A DNA stretch of 64,000 bases. Origin: Sphingorhabdus lutea (GTDB lineage Bacteria > Pseudomonadota > Alphaproteobacteria > Sphingomonadales > Sphingomonadaceae). Numbering within the stretch: the first letter of the stretch is position 1; each line of letters opens with the position of its first letter. Shown one piece after another: positions 36,564 through 44,725 of this stretch. The stretch is from NCBI RefSeq assembly GCF_001889025.1, contig NZ_CP018154.1, positions 2,160,501-2,224,500 of the forward strand. Reading direction: 5' to 3'. A model generated the notes under the pieces. The model had not been told where the DNA came from. It saw only the letters and a program-made list of their open reading frames with translations, and searched no databases. Position numbers and translations under genes: made by a program.

Positions 36564-37018
36564 GACGCGATCCTCTCCAATTGATCGTTGGCTGCGCACA
36601 GCGAGCAGCGCGAGTTTCGTAAACAGCTAAAGGTGGCAATCTGATTTTGCGGGGAGTTAAGTGCCGTGATTTTGAAAGCGGCATCGAAAAGCATCAGGCG
36701 CGTTAGAATACGTGCCGATGATCTGCGCTGCGGCATTTGATCGGCAAAGCGTTTGATGTCGGAGTTCCAGCTAAACGCCTGATCACAGTAATAGGAGCGA
36801 TCTATGGTCTCATCGCCAACGATCAGTTCGTTGCCACGACCATCGACAATTATTCCGCCATCTTCCAAAAACCCATAGATGGTGTCCGCCAACCAGTCGG
36901 TTGTTTTGGGACGCGATAGGCCAAGCTGTTTGATACGCTTGGCGAGGTTCTGTTTATACCTGCGCGAAAGAAGGGCTTCTGCCTTCCCAACGCAAATGAC
37001 TAAGTTCTGCCCTTCCAT
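36560..37018 (-). CDS. Hypothetical protein, first gene of the coupling-protein operon
   Basis: A 152-residue soluble protein (MEGQNLVICVGKAEALLSRR) with four cysteines near the C-terminus (SCLRNSRCSLC), which could bind zinc. No family is recognised. GGAGAACG precedes the ATG, and its stop overlaps the next start, so the eight-gene leftward operon begins here. A perfect 14-bp palindrome lies 26 bases upstream. Confidence 0.6.
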   Translation of the reverse strand: MEGQNLVICVGKAEALLSRRYKQNLAKRIKQLGLSRPKTTDWLADTIYGFLEDGGIIVDGRGNELIVGDETIDRSYYCDQAFSWNSDIKRFADQMPQRRSSARILTRLMLFDAAFKITALNSPQNQIATFSCLRNSRCSLCAANDQLERIAS

Positions 37019-37043
37019 TTTCGTTCTCCATTGGACTTGAGGA

Positions 37044-37057
37044 GAACGTGCACGTTC
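37044..37057. promoter_or_regulatory. Perfect palindrome upstream of the transfer operon
   Basis: GAACGTGCACGTTC is a perfect 14-bp palindrome 26 bases before the first gene of the leftward operon, well placed as an operator. Confidence 0.45.
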
Positions 37058-37229
37058 AAATTTTCGAATGAGGGATCAGCTCATGTCGGAGCGGGACAAT
37101 GCGTCCGTTTCAAGTGCATTTTGTCTGATTCGGGGCGGGTGAGTAAAGGTGAGCAGCCAGGTGATTTTGGCTGTTTTGCAGTATTTTTGAAGGTGATTTG
37201 GGAGGTGAGTAAGTGAGTTTGCATAATAA

Positions 37230-37245
37230 GTATCAAGTATGATAC
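37230..37245. promoter_or_regulatory. Palindrome upstream of the repeat-protein gene
   Basis: GTATCA and TGATAC flank AGTA, 32 bases before the ATG at 37277 and beside an AT-rich ACACTATATCAT stretch that could be a -10 region. It is an operator candidate for the rightward genes. The stretch between the two palindromes (37058-37229) has repeated GGTGAG motifs and no gene. Confidence 0.45.
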
Positions 37246-37276
37246 ACTATATCATTATTTTGCAAAGTGAGGAGAG

Positions 37277-37891
37277 ATGAAAAAATATACAGTCATAATT
37301 GACGAAGAAACAAATGAAATACCTCGTTACTCGCATGAAGATAGACCCCTTGACCACGAAGATTGGTATGGAGAAGGCTTTCCACGCGAGACTTGGTATA
37401 ACGAAGATGGAAAAATCGACAGGGAATATGGCCCTGCGAGAACTGTCTATCATGAAGACGACCCGAACATTATAATCAAGCAGGAGTGGATTAGAGACGG
37501 ACTCCGCTACCGCGAAGATGGACCTGCTGTGGTATTAGCCTTTACAGATGGAAAGGTCATTAAAGAGAAATATTATCAAGACGGGGTTCTGCACCGCGAT
37601 GATGCCCCCGCTGTCGAAGAGCGATGCCCAGCAACTGGCATTGTTGTTCACGAAGCATGGTATCAACATGGCAAACTTCATCGAGTGGGAGGGCCTGCTG
37701 ATAGTCGTCGTGAATCAGATACCGGCGTCTTAAGTTACGAATTATGGGCGATAGAAGGACAAAACCATCGTCTTGATGGGCCAGCTTATACGGAAAGGCG
37801 CGAGTCAACGGGCGAGATCGCCGCGATGGAATATTACAGATACGGTGTTGAAGTGAAAAACGATCATACTCCACCAGTGCCAGCTTTATAA
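37277..37891 (+). CDS. Repeat protein with H-R-x-D-G-P-A motifs
   Basis: 204 residues made of about five imperfect repeats of 30-35 residues. Each contains an aromatic W/Y, a G-x-x-H/Y-R pair and [DG]-[GA]-P-A: DGLRYREDGPAVV, DGVLHRDDAPAVE, HGKLHRVGGPADS and GQNHRLDGPAYTE. Such repeats occur in phage, giant-virus and some bacterial proteins and resemble MORN-type beta-hairpin repeats; no function is established to my knowledge. GAGGAGAG precedes the ATG. It is cytosolic. Confidence 0.65.
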   Translation: MKKYTVIIDEETNEIPRYSHEDRPLDHEDWYGEGFPRETWYNEDGKIDREYGPARTVYHEDDPNIIIKQEWIRDGLRYREDGPAVVLAFTDGKVIKEKYYQDGVLHRDDAPAVEERCPATGIVVHEAWYQHGKLHRVGGPADSRRESDTGVLSYELWAIEGQNHRLDGPAYTERRESTGEIAAMEYYRYGVEVKNDHTPPVPAL

Positions 37892-37900
37892 TTTCTCATT

Positions 37901-37930
37901 GCGATTTTGTCATAAAACCGACAAAATCGC
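37901..37930 (+). promoter_or_regulatory. Perfect hairpin before the downstream gene
   Basis: GCGATTTTGTC and GACAAAATCGC form an 11-bp perfect stem around eight bases. No T run follows; instead AGG and the ATG of the next gene follow at once, so the hairpin may hide or present the ribosome-binding site. Confidence 0.55.
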
Positions 37931-37933
37931 AGG

Positions 37934-38569
37934 ATGAATTATGAAAACTATTATCAAGATAAAGAACTCATCAGCAGGCATAAACGCCGACCTGAGATAA
38001 TGTTTGCCTTGGCCGAGGCTGTGAAAGAGTGTCGTGACCTGGATGGGCTCAGCAACAGAGAATTATATCAAGACGCATATCCTTTTTCTTTAGAGTGCAA
38101 ACAAGATTTTCCCCTACGTCTCAAAGCTGGAAAAGATTTTATAAATAGCCAGATTACCTATACCAAAGACAATAGGATCACAAAATCTGTTCCGGTTTTT
38201 TTGGCGTGGCTTTGGTATCGTCATGAAGAGCGTGCAAAAGCACTATATGATGAATTTGGTTTCGATCATCACCCATATCAGGGTGAGCCTGATTTGAATG
38301 ATTGTCCAATGCACGTTGTTAATTCGTTTCAGCCCAGAACACAGCCGAGTGGAGCTGATAGTGATTCACTATCAGAAGAAACAACGGATCAGAAAGAACA
38401 AATGCCTTCATTAGTTACCGGCGTTCCCGACCAAACAGCCGATACGGGGACAACAACTGAGAAATCGGTATTCTGGCGTATCTTCGCCTCGTCGGAATTT
38501 ATGGCAAGCTTTGCAATATCTGGAGCGTTAGTTGTCGCTGCCTATTGGATTGGCATGATACCGGTTTGA
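37934..38569 (+). CDS. Tail-anchored hypothetical membrane protein
   Basis: 211 residues. The N-terminal 120 residues (MNYENYYQDKELISRHKRRP onward, with F-L-A-W-L-W-Y-R-H-E-E-R-A) are soluble and basic to neutral. A Ser/Thr/Glu-rich linker follows, and one C-terminal transmembrane helix (FMASFAISGALVVAAYWIGM) suggests a tail anchor. Unrecognised. It lies directly downstream of the repeat-protein gene and may be co-transcribed with it. Confidence 0.55.
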   Translation: MNYENYYQDKELISRHKRRPEIMFALAEAVKECRDLDGLSNRELYQDAYPFSLECKQDFPLRLKAGKDFINSQITYTKDNRITKSVPVFLAWLWYRHEERAKALYDEFGFDHHPYQGEPDLNDCPMHVVNSFQPRTQPSGADSDSLSEETTDQKEQMPSLVTGVPDQTADTGTTTEKSVFWRIFASSEFMASFAISGALVVAAYWIGMIPV

Positions 38570-38573
38570 AGCC

Positions 38574-39413
38574 TCATTCCTCTCCCTCAATTGCAAATAG
38601 ATCGAATGATGCAAAAGGACGCTCAGGTGCGTTGCTTTTCACTAATACGCCATTGAACCTGAGATAACGGGCATCACCTTTGGAATTAGTGATACGCAAA
38701 TAGCTCCCCTTTGAAACAATGACGGGTTGGCCCATTCGGGACGTGCGGAAAATAACCGAGTTATTGCGATCAGCAATTTGCTCGACAATGAGATATATGC
38801 CTTTGCCGACCCCGAAGCCTTTTACAAACTGCGTCTCGGTATTATAATCGACACCTGGATGAACCTCATAACCCACTATCTTCTTGCCCGCATCTTGCGG
38901 CTGCACGCCGCCAATGAGCAGTAAGGGTGCGTTGCTATATTGCGCTGATTGCATTTCACTAGGATCAATCCGCAGTCGTGCGGTTTCTTGCTCTAGTTTC
39001 ATCTGTGCGTCTGTTTTCTGGGGCGGAGGCGGCTCAAATGAAATTTGAGGAGTTGATTTTACAACCTTGGGCTCAGCTCTGGCTTTCGGAGGAGAGCTAG
39101 GCGTGTCTTGCCGTGCAAGCTTGCGCCTTAAGTCATCGTTTTCCTGCTTGAGATTGGCATCTGCAACAGTGGCGGGAGGCTCAGGCGCGCTCCCTTTATC
39201 CTCTACAGCGTTTGGTTGTTTCGCATCTAAGGTAGTTTCTGAATCCTCTGCTTGAGGTTCAGAAAGAGGCAATTCTTTCGGGCCAGTTTCAGCAACAGGC
39301 ACTGTCTCCGTTGTCCCTGATGCATCGTCAGACAATGACGTGAAAGCCCAAACACCTGCGAAAGCACAAATCGTTCCTGATAAAACTCCAGTCGTTATTC
39401 GTAGTGTTCTCAA
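38574..39413 (-). CDS. Anchored periplasmic hypothetical protein
   Basis: About 280 residues: an N-terminal transmembrane segment (ITTGVLSGTICAFAGVWAF), an acidic Pro/Glu linker, a short coiled coil (DANLKQENDDLRRKLARQ), a proline-rich stretch (SFEPPPPQK) and a C-terminal beta-rich domain. The layout resembles VirB10/TraB-like or TonB-like spanning proteins, but without their motifs. No ATG is available near the start; TTG at 39413 (after a GGGG motif) or at 39428 would serve. Its position in a mobilizable element makes an envelope role plausible. Confidence 0.5.
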   Translation of the reverse strand: MRTLRITTGVLSGTICAFAGVWAFTSLSDDASGTTETVPVAETGPKELPLSEPQAEDSETTLDAKQPNAVEDKGSAPEPPATVADANLKQENDDLRRKLARQDTPSSPPKARAEPKVVKSTPQISFEPPPPQKTDAQMKLEQETARLRIDPSEMQSAQYSNAPLLLIGGVQPQDAGKKIVGYEVHPGVDYNTETQFVKGFGVGKGIYLIVEQIADRNNSVIFRTSRMGQPVIVSKGSYLRITNSKGDARYLRFNGVLVKSNAPERPFASFDLFAIEGEE

Positions 39414-39663
39414 TTGACATTGCCCCAAAAAAGAATGGTGCGGCGACCCCTGATTATTATCGCCACAATCCTTATAGTTATAATTTGAGTGTTATTTGAC
39501 AGAATGCAAGATGTGTTTTGTAGGACAAAACTATCTTGGCAAAGGAGACGCTGGCACTCTCCTGTTGCATACCTCTCGCCATTTCGGCGCAATTCAGGGT
39601 CGATCAATTCGCATTGCTGACCCGTCTTGCGCCGATTAAACGTATCGCCGCTTCACCACTCGC

Positions 39664-39851
39664 GGGAGATTTCATCTCTCCCTGCACCCATAGATTAAGG
39701 GGGCTATCGCGCCCAGCCTTAAAACCCACTCGCAACTTTTGAAAGTTGCACCATCATCAGGGGAGCGTTCCTGTCTCCCCTAACACCCCAAGACCATTTC
39801 ATGGAGACAATAGTCATTGAGACCAAAGGGAGATGTCACTCTGCCCTTTGG
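39664..39851 (+). ncRNA. Candidate structured leader RNA (four hairpins)
   Basis: Within the 469-base gap 39414-39882 the plus strand has four well-formed hairpins in a row: 39664-39669/39677-39682, 39732-39739/39742-39749, 39759-39765/39775-39781 and 39823-39830/39844-39851. All stems are perfect, six to eight base pairs, and two expose or bury GGGAG/CTCCC sequences. The last ends 31 bases before the ATG at 39883. A TTGACA box at 39496-39501 may belong to its promoter. It could be a regulatory leader of the downstream gene or an independent RNA. Confidence 0.42.
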
Positions 39852-39882
39852 AAACCCATCGACCCATGCAGGGAGCAAACGC

Positions 39883-40224
39883 ATGACAGACACAATCCGC
39901 AGCGTAAAAATCACACGCAGAAGGAACAAAGCCAAGCGTGTTGCGGTCACCTTCGAGATGTCCGCAACTGATTGGGCGTGGATAGAGGAGCTTGAGGACA
40001 GGCAAATGATACCTGTTCAAGACATCCTCTATTGCGCGTTTTTTCAGGGTTTGGAACGACAAGGCTGGGAAAACCCTGATTGGGTAACAACCCCGCAAAA
40101 TCCACCGTCACGTCGCAAACATTGTGTTGAAGAGCAAGCAGATACCAGCAATGTGGTGCAGCTTTATCCTAATAACCACATATCCTCACATTATGCAGAC
40201 TTGGACGATAACGTGCCATTTTGA
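39883..40224 (+). CDS. Hypothetical protein
   Basis: A 113-residue protein starting MTDTIRSVKITRRRNKAKRV, very basic at first, then FEMSATDWAWIEELEDRQMI and a polar C-terminus ending DLDDNVPF. The DNVPF ending resembles the acidic-aromatic tails of SSB-like proteins (D-x-x-P-F), which recruit partners, but the fold is not recognised. AGGGAG precedes the ATG by nine bases. It is the only gene after the hairpin-rich leader. Confidence 0.55.
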   Translation: MTDTIRSVKITRRRNKAKRVAVTFEMSATDWAWIEELEDRQMIPVQDILYCAFFQGLERQGWENPDWVTTPQNPPSRRKHCVEEQADTSNVVQLYPNNHISSHYADLDDNVPF

Positions 40225-40283
40225 GTTAAAATGATCTGATATTTAACTACCCAAACCACGCTCTATCTGCATGGAGCCAAAGG

Positions 40284-41006
40284 CTATTGGAGCTTTTTGT
40301 TGCTTCGTGGATGAGGCGGTAACTTCGCCTTCAAAGCTTTGCGTTGAGATAATTTCTCGGCATTATCAGCACTCTTGAAAAAGCTCGAATATATAAATTC
40401 TTCAAATATATCTAACAATACCACAAGATCACTAATGTCTGGCGACCAGTCCCTATGCGTGGCGGCATGCCCGCCTTCTAACAGAACCTCCAAAGCAGAC
40501 TTGTCCTCAGCGGTTATGATCTCCTTTTTCTGTAGTTCAGATAATATTTCCTGGAAATTTTTGTCTCTGGAAATCCCTATTTGATGCGCCACTTTTTCGA
40601 ACAAAGAACGAATACCCATTGCTGCCAATCGGAATAATTCAGCGTCTAATGCCTTATATATATCAAGCAAATCTTCGTGAAAGATTCGTTCTTCAACCCT
40701 TAGCCGCTCTATCCAGACAGGATAGGGTCGCAAAGCTTCGCCTGGAACAAAGCTGTATCTGAAAGGGTAGATCATTTCCCAAGACCCATCTGGCAAAACA
40801 TCGTGGTCAAAATCATGCTCGTTGGAATGCCCAACTTTTAGATAATATCCTCGGCAAGTATTACATTTCAGGAAATGGGCTTCGTTTGTAAATGCGTACT
40901 CAGGGTCGGAGCTGTCGGAATAGCTGTCTTGAGCAATTTCAATCACATGACGCTCTTGTCGGCAGTAAGGACAGTGTTCAACAACTGTTTTGGATGACTC
41001 ACTCAT
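40284..41006 (-). CDS. DUF4145 domain protein
   Basis: A 240-residue cytosolic protein with an N-terminal zinc-binding pair (CPYC and later CNTC) and the DUF4145 helical domain (LAAMGIRSLFEKVAHQIGI to LEVLLEGGHAATHRDWSPD). DUF4145 occurs alone or fused to nucleases and helicases in defence-rich regions, and its function is unknown. Its ATG overlaps the stop of the TcmP gene (ATGA), so it is the third member of a three-gene unit. Confidence 0.8.
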   Translation of the reverse strand: MSESSKTVVEHCPYCRQERHVIEIAQDSYSDSSDPEYAFTNEAHFLKCNTCRGYYLKVGHSNEHDFDHDVLPDGSWEMIYPFRYSFVPGEALRPYPVWIERLRVEERIFHEDLLDIYKALDAELFRLAAMGIRSLFEKVAHQIGISRDKNFQEILSELQKKEIITAEDKSALEVLLEGGHAATHRDWSPDISDLVVLLDIFEEFIYSSFFKSADNAEKLSQRKALKAKLPPHPRSNKKLQ

Positions 41007-42259
41007 AGGATTTTGCGATCTGGTGAAAACATAGGAAACATAGTGCGCTGAGATTTGAGTCGAAGCGCGTCACCTAAGCGTATTGTGTTTGGCTTCCTGC
41101 GCAAATTTCCAGTGGGAGTGAGTACCTCCAAATCTGTGTTTTCAATCAATACCGAGTGAATATCATCGCTGTGAGCTGGGGTTTCGTTGTAAATGCTCAA
41201 GTAGAAGTCTTCTATATTTATGACATCTCCATGCTGGTCAATTAACCGAGGGATATCATCATGAAGAGCTTTTTTGGCAGATTCTCGTGAACTATCATCA
41301 AATAGATATAAGTTGCTTTCTTCCGCTGGATTAAAGGAAAGCATACTCAAACCTGAGCGTCCAAAATGAGCTTGGTAAGAGGAGTTATCATGCAAAATAT
41401 TATTGTAAACTTTTCGCGCGGTAGGCCGATTGGCAAAGTGCATCAGCCAGTACCGCCATCCATCGGGATTGTTGATCGAGAACGGGCTGACATAAGGCGC
41501 ACATGACCGAAGTCGCTCAAATACGACTTGTTCCGCAAATCCCATCCAATCCTTTTTGTTGATAACGTTGCCGCCATCCTGAAGGTAGCTGTAGATTTCG
41601 GCTCGAAGTTCGGGATTCCCTTTAAGGACACTGTTCTTTTCTTTATCTACAGACAGATAGGTTTTAATTGTATCAATCGAAAAGGTCAGGAATGCTTCAA
41701 CTGACTTCCAAGTCGTCATAATGTCTTCAATGGTTTCAACATTGACCTTTGAGTAGCCGCACTGGTCTAGGTTAAACAATACGTTTGGATATTTAGCATC
41801 TTTCAGGAAGGCTTTGATTTTCGGGTAAGCTTGCGAAAATTTCTGATTTAGATATTCAACCTTAACATGGAGCTTGTCATTCTCCCCGTTGATACGTGCT
41901 AGCAAAGCTGCGCTGTTTGTTTTCAGAGTTTCTATCGCTATTTTTTCGCTGTCATTAAACAGGAGATAGCATTCAATCTCGATTGGTCGCATTCCGTTCG
42001 CTGCGCGTTGGATATTTATTTGCTGGGTTGTTTCGTTTAACACATCCAGAAATATGAGCGGGGAGCCAAATGTCCCGCATTTATAGAGACCGGCACCTGA
42101 AAAGCCATCGACGACGGCTAACCTGAAACGTTCTTGTTGCGGAAGTTGGCAACGAGTTATCAGATAGCTGCGAAAATACTCTCTCAGAATCTTGTGTTTT
42201 CTGCGAGTGTGCTCATCTAGCTCGGCACCACCAGCCCAGTCATAATCTTTTTTTGCCAA
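41003..42259 (-). CDS. tcmP: Three-Cys-motif partner protein TcmP
   Basis: A 418-residue protein with the TcmP pattern: HTRRKHKILREYFRSYLITR at the N-terminus, VVDGFSGAGLY (a methyltransferase-like glycine loop), VLFNLDQCGYSKV, and a C-terminal winged-helix-like region. TcmP proteins are found beside the three-Cys-motif DUF5131 family, as here, where the DUF5131 gene ends one base before this start. The activity is not established; the glycine loop suggests SAM or nucleotide binding. Confidence 0.85.
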   Translation of the reverse strand: MAKKDYDWAGGAELDEHTRRKHKILREYFRSYLITRCQLPQQERFRLAVVDGFSGAGLYKCGTFGSPLIFLDVLNETTQQINIQRAANGMRPIEIECYLLFNDSEKIAIETLKTNSAALLARINGENDKLHVKVEYLNQKFSQAYPKIKAFLKDAKYPNVLFNLDQCGYSKVNVETIEDIMTTWKSVEAFLTFSIDTIKTYLSVDKEKNSVLKGNPELRAEIYSYLQDGGNVINKKDWMGFAEQVVFERLRSCAPYVSPFSINNPDGWRYWLMHFANRPTARKVYNNILHDNSSYQAHFGRSGLSMLSFNPAEESNLYLFDDSSRESAKKALHDDIPRLIDQHGDVINIEDFYLSIYNETPAHSDDIHSVLIENTDLEVLTPTGNLRRKPNTIRLGDALRLKSQRTMFPMFSPDRKIL

Positions 42260-43057
42260 TTACTGAGCTACCTGTTGATATGGTTGGTTTTCAAAGGCGG
42301 GCATATCGTCCCAAGTCCTACCTCTATATTCTCGCCCATTGGCTTTCTTTGATCTCTTTTTATTATCTTTTCCCCAAGTCCCCCACTGTTTGAAGAAAAA
42401 GGCAGTTTCAAAAATTTCACATTGATCGTGAATCTCATCAATCCAATCTTCTTTAATAGGCCGCGCCGATGCACCGCTTTCTCCGCCGACAATTGCCCAA
42501 TGTATGTCCGTTAGATCGACATTGCCGACAGGCCCGATGAGTGGTTCGAAAGAAATAAAACGAATGGCCGCTTTGGTGCTGCGCAAATGGTCGATACGGT
42601 CAATCACATTTTCATCTTCAACGCTCGTGCCTAACCATACATTTGGCAGAACGTCTTTAATCTTGTCCTGCAAGATTTGGCTCATTCTTGCGGGTCGTTT
42701 GGTCAATATTTGAAAGTTATGGTGGGCGTTCTCACGCATGGACTTCCAAACTGAGATGATAAAATCATCGCTGACGTTTGGATGAAACAAATCACTCATG
42801 GAATTAACAAAGATTTTTCTCGGCTTTTTCCATTTATAGGGAATTTTCAAAGACTCTTGATCTTCGCGAACATGCCCATTCCAAATTGTTCTATTGCCAC
42901 TTTTACGGGTTAGATTATTGTATTTTGGAACGCCCATTGCCTCTAGGCGCTTTGCCATTTGCATGGCATAACAATTTGTACATCCCGCACTTTCAATCGA
43001 GCAGCCTGCCACTGGGTTCCACGTTGCATCTGTCCACTCTATTTGAGTTTCTGCCAT
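42260..43057 (-). CDS. DUF5131 (phage Gp37/Gp68-like) three-Cys-motif protein
   Basis: A 265-residue protein. The N-terminus WTDATWNPVAGCSIESAGCT, then NCYA, gives the three-cysteine motif C-x6-C-x2-C, which recalls iron-sulfur sites of radical-SAM-like enzymes. FVNSMSDLFHP, FQILTKRPARM, VWLGTSVE and FISFEPLIGP are conserved in the family. The function is unknown. It is the first gene of a three-gene leftward unit with tcmP and DUF4145. Confidence 0.87.
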   Translation of the reverse strand: MAETQIEWTDATWNPVAGCSIESAGCTNCYAMQMAKRLEAMGVPKYNNLTRKSGNRTIWNGHVREDQESLKIPYKWKKPRKIFVNSMSDLFHPNVSDDFIISVWKSMRENAHHNFQILTKRPARMSQILQDKIKDVLPNVWLGTSVEDENVIDRIDHLRSTKAAIRFISFEPLIGPVGNVDLTDIHWAIVGGESGASARPIKEDWIDEIHDQCEIFETAFFFKQWGTWGKDNKKRSKKANGREYRGRTWDDMPAFENQPYQQVAQ

Positions 43058-43480
43058 TACTCACTCACTATTGAATTTTGTATTTCTATCTACTCTAGGC
43101 TAAAAACTACCATCTCCAGCATCAAAAAACCACGAATGATTTCTTTGCCGTTAATGTCTCGAAATGAATAAAATATCTTTCGCGCAAGAGTTGGTAATTG
43201 AGCATCCGAGCCGCGCTCTATGGCTTTGCCTCTGAGCCACGATTCTCGCGTCTCATCCCATACGGGTGACGATCGCTGATGCAAGTCTTAGGGCTTTGCC
43301 CTCCGCGCACTTCGATAAAAATAGACGGTCTCCCGAGGCTCGGCGTATCGCCTGCGCCCGCCGCCTGTTTTTCCCTGCCGTTTGCACACCCACCTTCGCC
43401 AGAGGGCAGGGTTGCATGAGCAACCCATTGCCGATTTAAGAAGTTGGAGAAAGTCGCATATTGCGAGTATCAAGAAATCG
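43058..43480. other. Gene-poor stretch with hairpin, possible oriT region
   Basis: The 423 bases between the relaxase and DUF5131 genes hold no gene I can support; a 64-codon frame at 43090-43284 would need a TTG start. A strong hairpin lies at 43405-43432 (GGCA-GGGTTG, loop CATGAG, CAACCC, a two-base bulge, TGCC). Being just downstream of the relaxase gene, it could end that transcript or be part of a transfer origin; sequence alone does not decide. Confidence 0.35.
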
Positions 43481-44725
43481 CTATCGTTCCGGCCCTCGTG
43501 GAGCATTTGATTTGCTCGTTCGTGACGCTTTCAACCTTTCCAGATCAGTTTGAAGCTGTGAGCGAACGCCCTTGAATTTATCCAAATCGCGCTGGGTTTG
43601 CAGGCGAAATGCGCGTTTTTGCTCCATTTGCTTGAAAATCAGGTCATCGCGTTGCTTTTGGTCGCGCTTTGCAGATTGGTAGGCTTCAAAAGCGTTTTGT
43701 TTTTTGATTTGGCTGTGCGTCCCTGTCAGGCGATCAAAAAGTCCACGAAGCCCTTTGTTGTAGCGTTCTTGCCGAGCGCGTGTTTCTTGCACGGTGCGCT
43801 GTTCTTGCATCCCAGATTGAAGCTGTCGCTGCGCGGAATGCTTCTTAGCAAGCGAGTTGAGCATTTTCTTCTGTTGCTGAGAGAGTTTGTCGAGTTTTTC
43901 TGTTTGTTGTTTTTTCAATCGCTCCAGCGCGGGAGATAGCGCGTCGGCAAGCTGTTTTTTCGCATTTTCGATGGAGGGAAGCGTATTCTTATCTCCAAGT
44001 CGCGCCCGAACATCTTTTGTTTTGATGCTAGCCCATTTCGCGACTGCGTAAATCTCGCCGTGAATATCAGTCGCAACATACCCGCGCCTGTCCCCACGAG
44101 CGAGAATTAGCCCATGTTCTTCTAATCCGTTGGCGAAAGACCGTCTGTCATCAGATTGCTTCCAGCAAGACTGAAATATCGCCTTCATCTCGCGCGGGTC
44201 TTGACCTTGACGCTTGGCTTGTTGCCATTCTGCCAACGTGAAGTTCTTGGGGTCACGAAATTTGGGATTGATGAAACCTTTGGGTAAGTCCCAACCATGT
44301 TCGAGGTACAGGTCTTTCGCCAGTTCTTTCAATTTAAGTTTTGGGAAAGAGATTGGGATCGCTTTCATGGATTCCGTATCTATTCGGCTCCAAACGACGT
44401 GACAGTGCCGTCTATCGTCCTTTTCGTGGAAAACTACTGCCCGAGGCTGTCCAGCTAGTCCTAGCCGTTTCTCTGCCTGTTCAATCGCAGATTCGAAGTC
44501 CGAAGTGCCCACTTTTGCATTGGCAGGTGGATTTAGACTTAAAGAATAGAGGTATTTCTGGCATTTTGTGCCCTTGGATGTCGCCTCCACTTCCTTTAAC
44601 GCACCGCCAAGATCATCAGAGGCAAAGCCAGATATATCATGAAGAGTGACATGCTCGTTTTCAGAACTCATCAAATGACGCGCCAGATTCTGACCATTAC
44701 CCCGCACATTTCCAACCAAGATCAT
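43481..44725 (-). CDS. MobA/VirD2-like relaxase (MOBP type)
   Basis: A 414-residue DNA-nicking relaxase. The N-terminal relaxase domain has a Tyr-containing YLYSLSLNP and the histidine motif AVVFHEKDDRRHCHVVWSRID, where H-x-H coordinates the metal. A long, highly charged coiled coil follows (about residues 255-410), likely binding partners or DNA. It nicks the transfer origin and pilots the strand. Its ATG overlaps the mobC stop (ATGA). Typical MOBP relaxases have the catalytic Tyr close to the N-terminus, which should be verified here. Confidence 0.88.
   Translation of the reverse strand: MILVGNVRGNGQNLARHLMSSENEHVTLHDISGFASDDLGGALKEVEATSKGTKCQKYLYSLSLNPPANAKVGTSDFESAIEQAEKRLGLAGQPRAVVFHEKDDRRHCHVVWSRIDTESMKAIPISFPKLKLKELAKDLYLEHGWDLPKGFINPKFRDPKNFTLAEWQQAKRQGQDPREMKAIFQSCWKQSDDRRSFANGLEEHGLILARGDRRGYVATDIHGEIYAVAKWASIKTKDVRARLGDKNTLPSIENAKKQLADALSPALERLKKQQTEKLDKLSQQQKKMLNSLAKKHSAQRQLQSGMQEQRTVQETRARQERYNKGLRGLFDRLTGTHSQIKKQNAFEAYQSAKRDQKQRDDLIFKQMEQKRAFRLQTQRDLDKFKGVRSQLQTDLERLKASRTSKSNAPRGPER

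Noticed and set aside
43090..43284. 64-codon leftward frame in the relaxase/DUF5131 gap
   Set aside because: It needs a TTG start, lacks a ribosome-binding site and has no recognised family; possible remnant but not supported.
43288..43506. 72-codon leftward frame overlapping the end of the relaxase gene
   Set aside because: Composition (Cys, Trp, Arg-rich) looks like out-of-frame DNA, and it overlaps a real gene and the hairpin.
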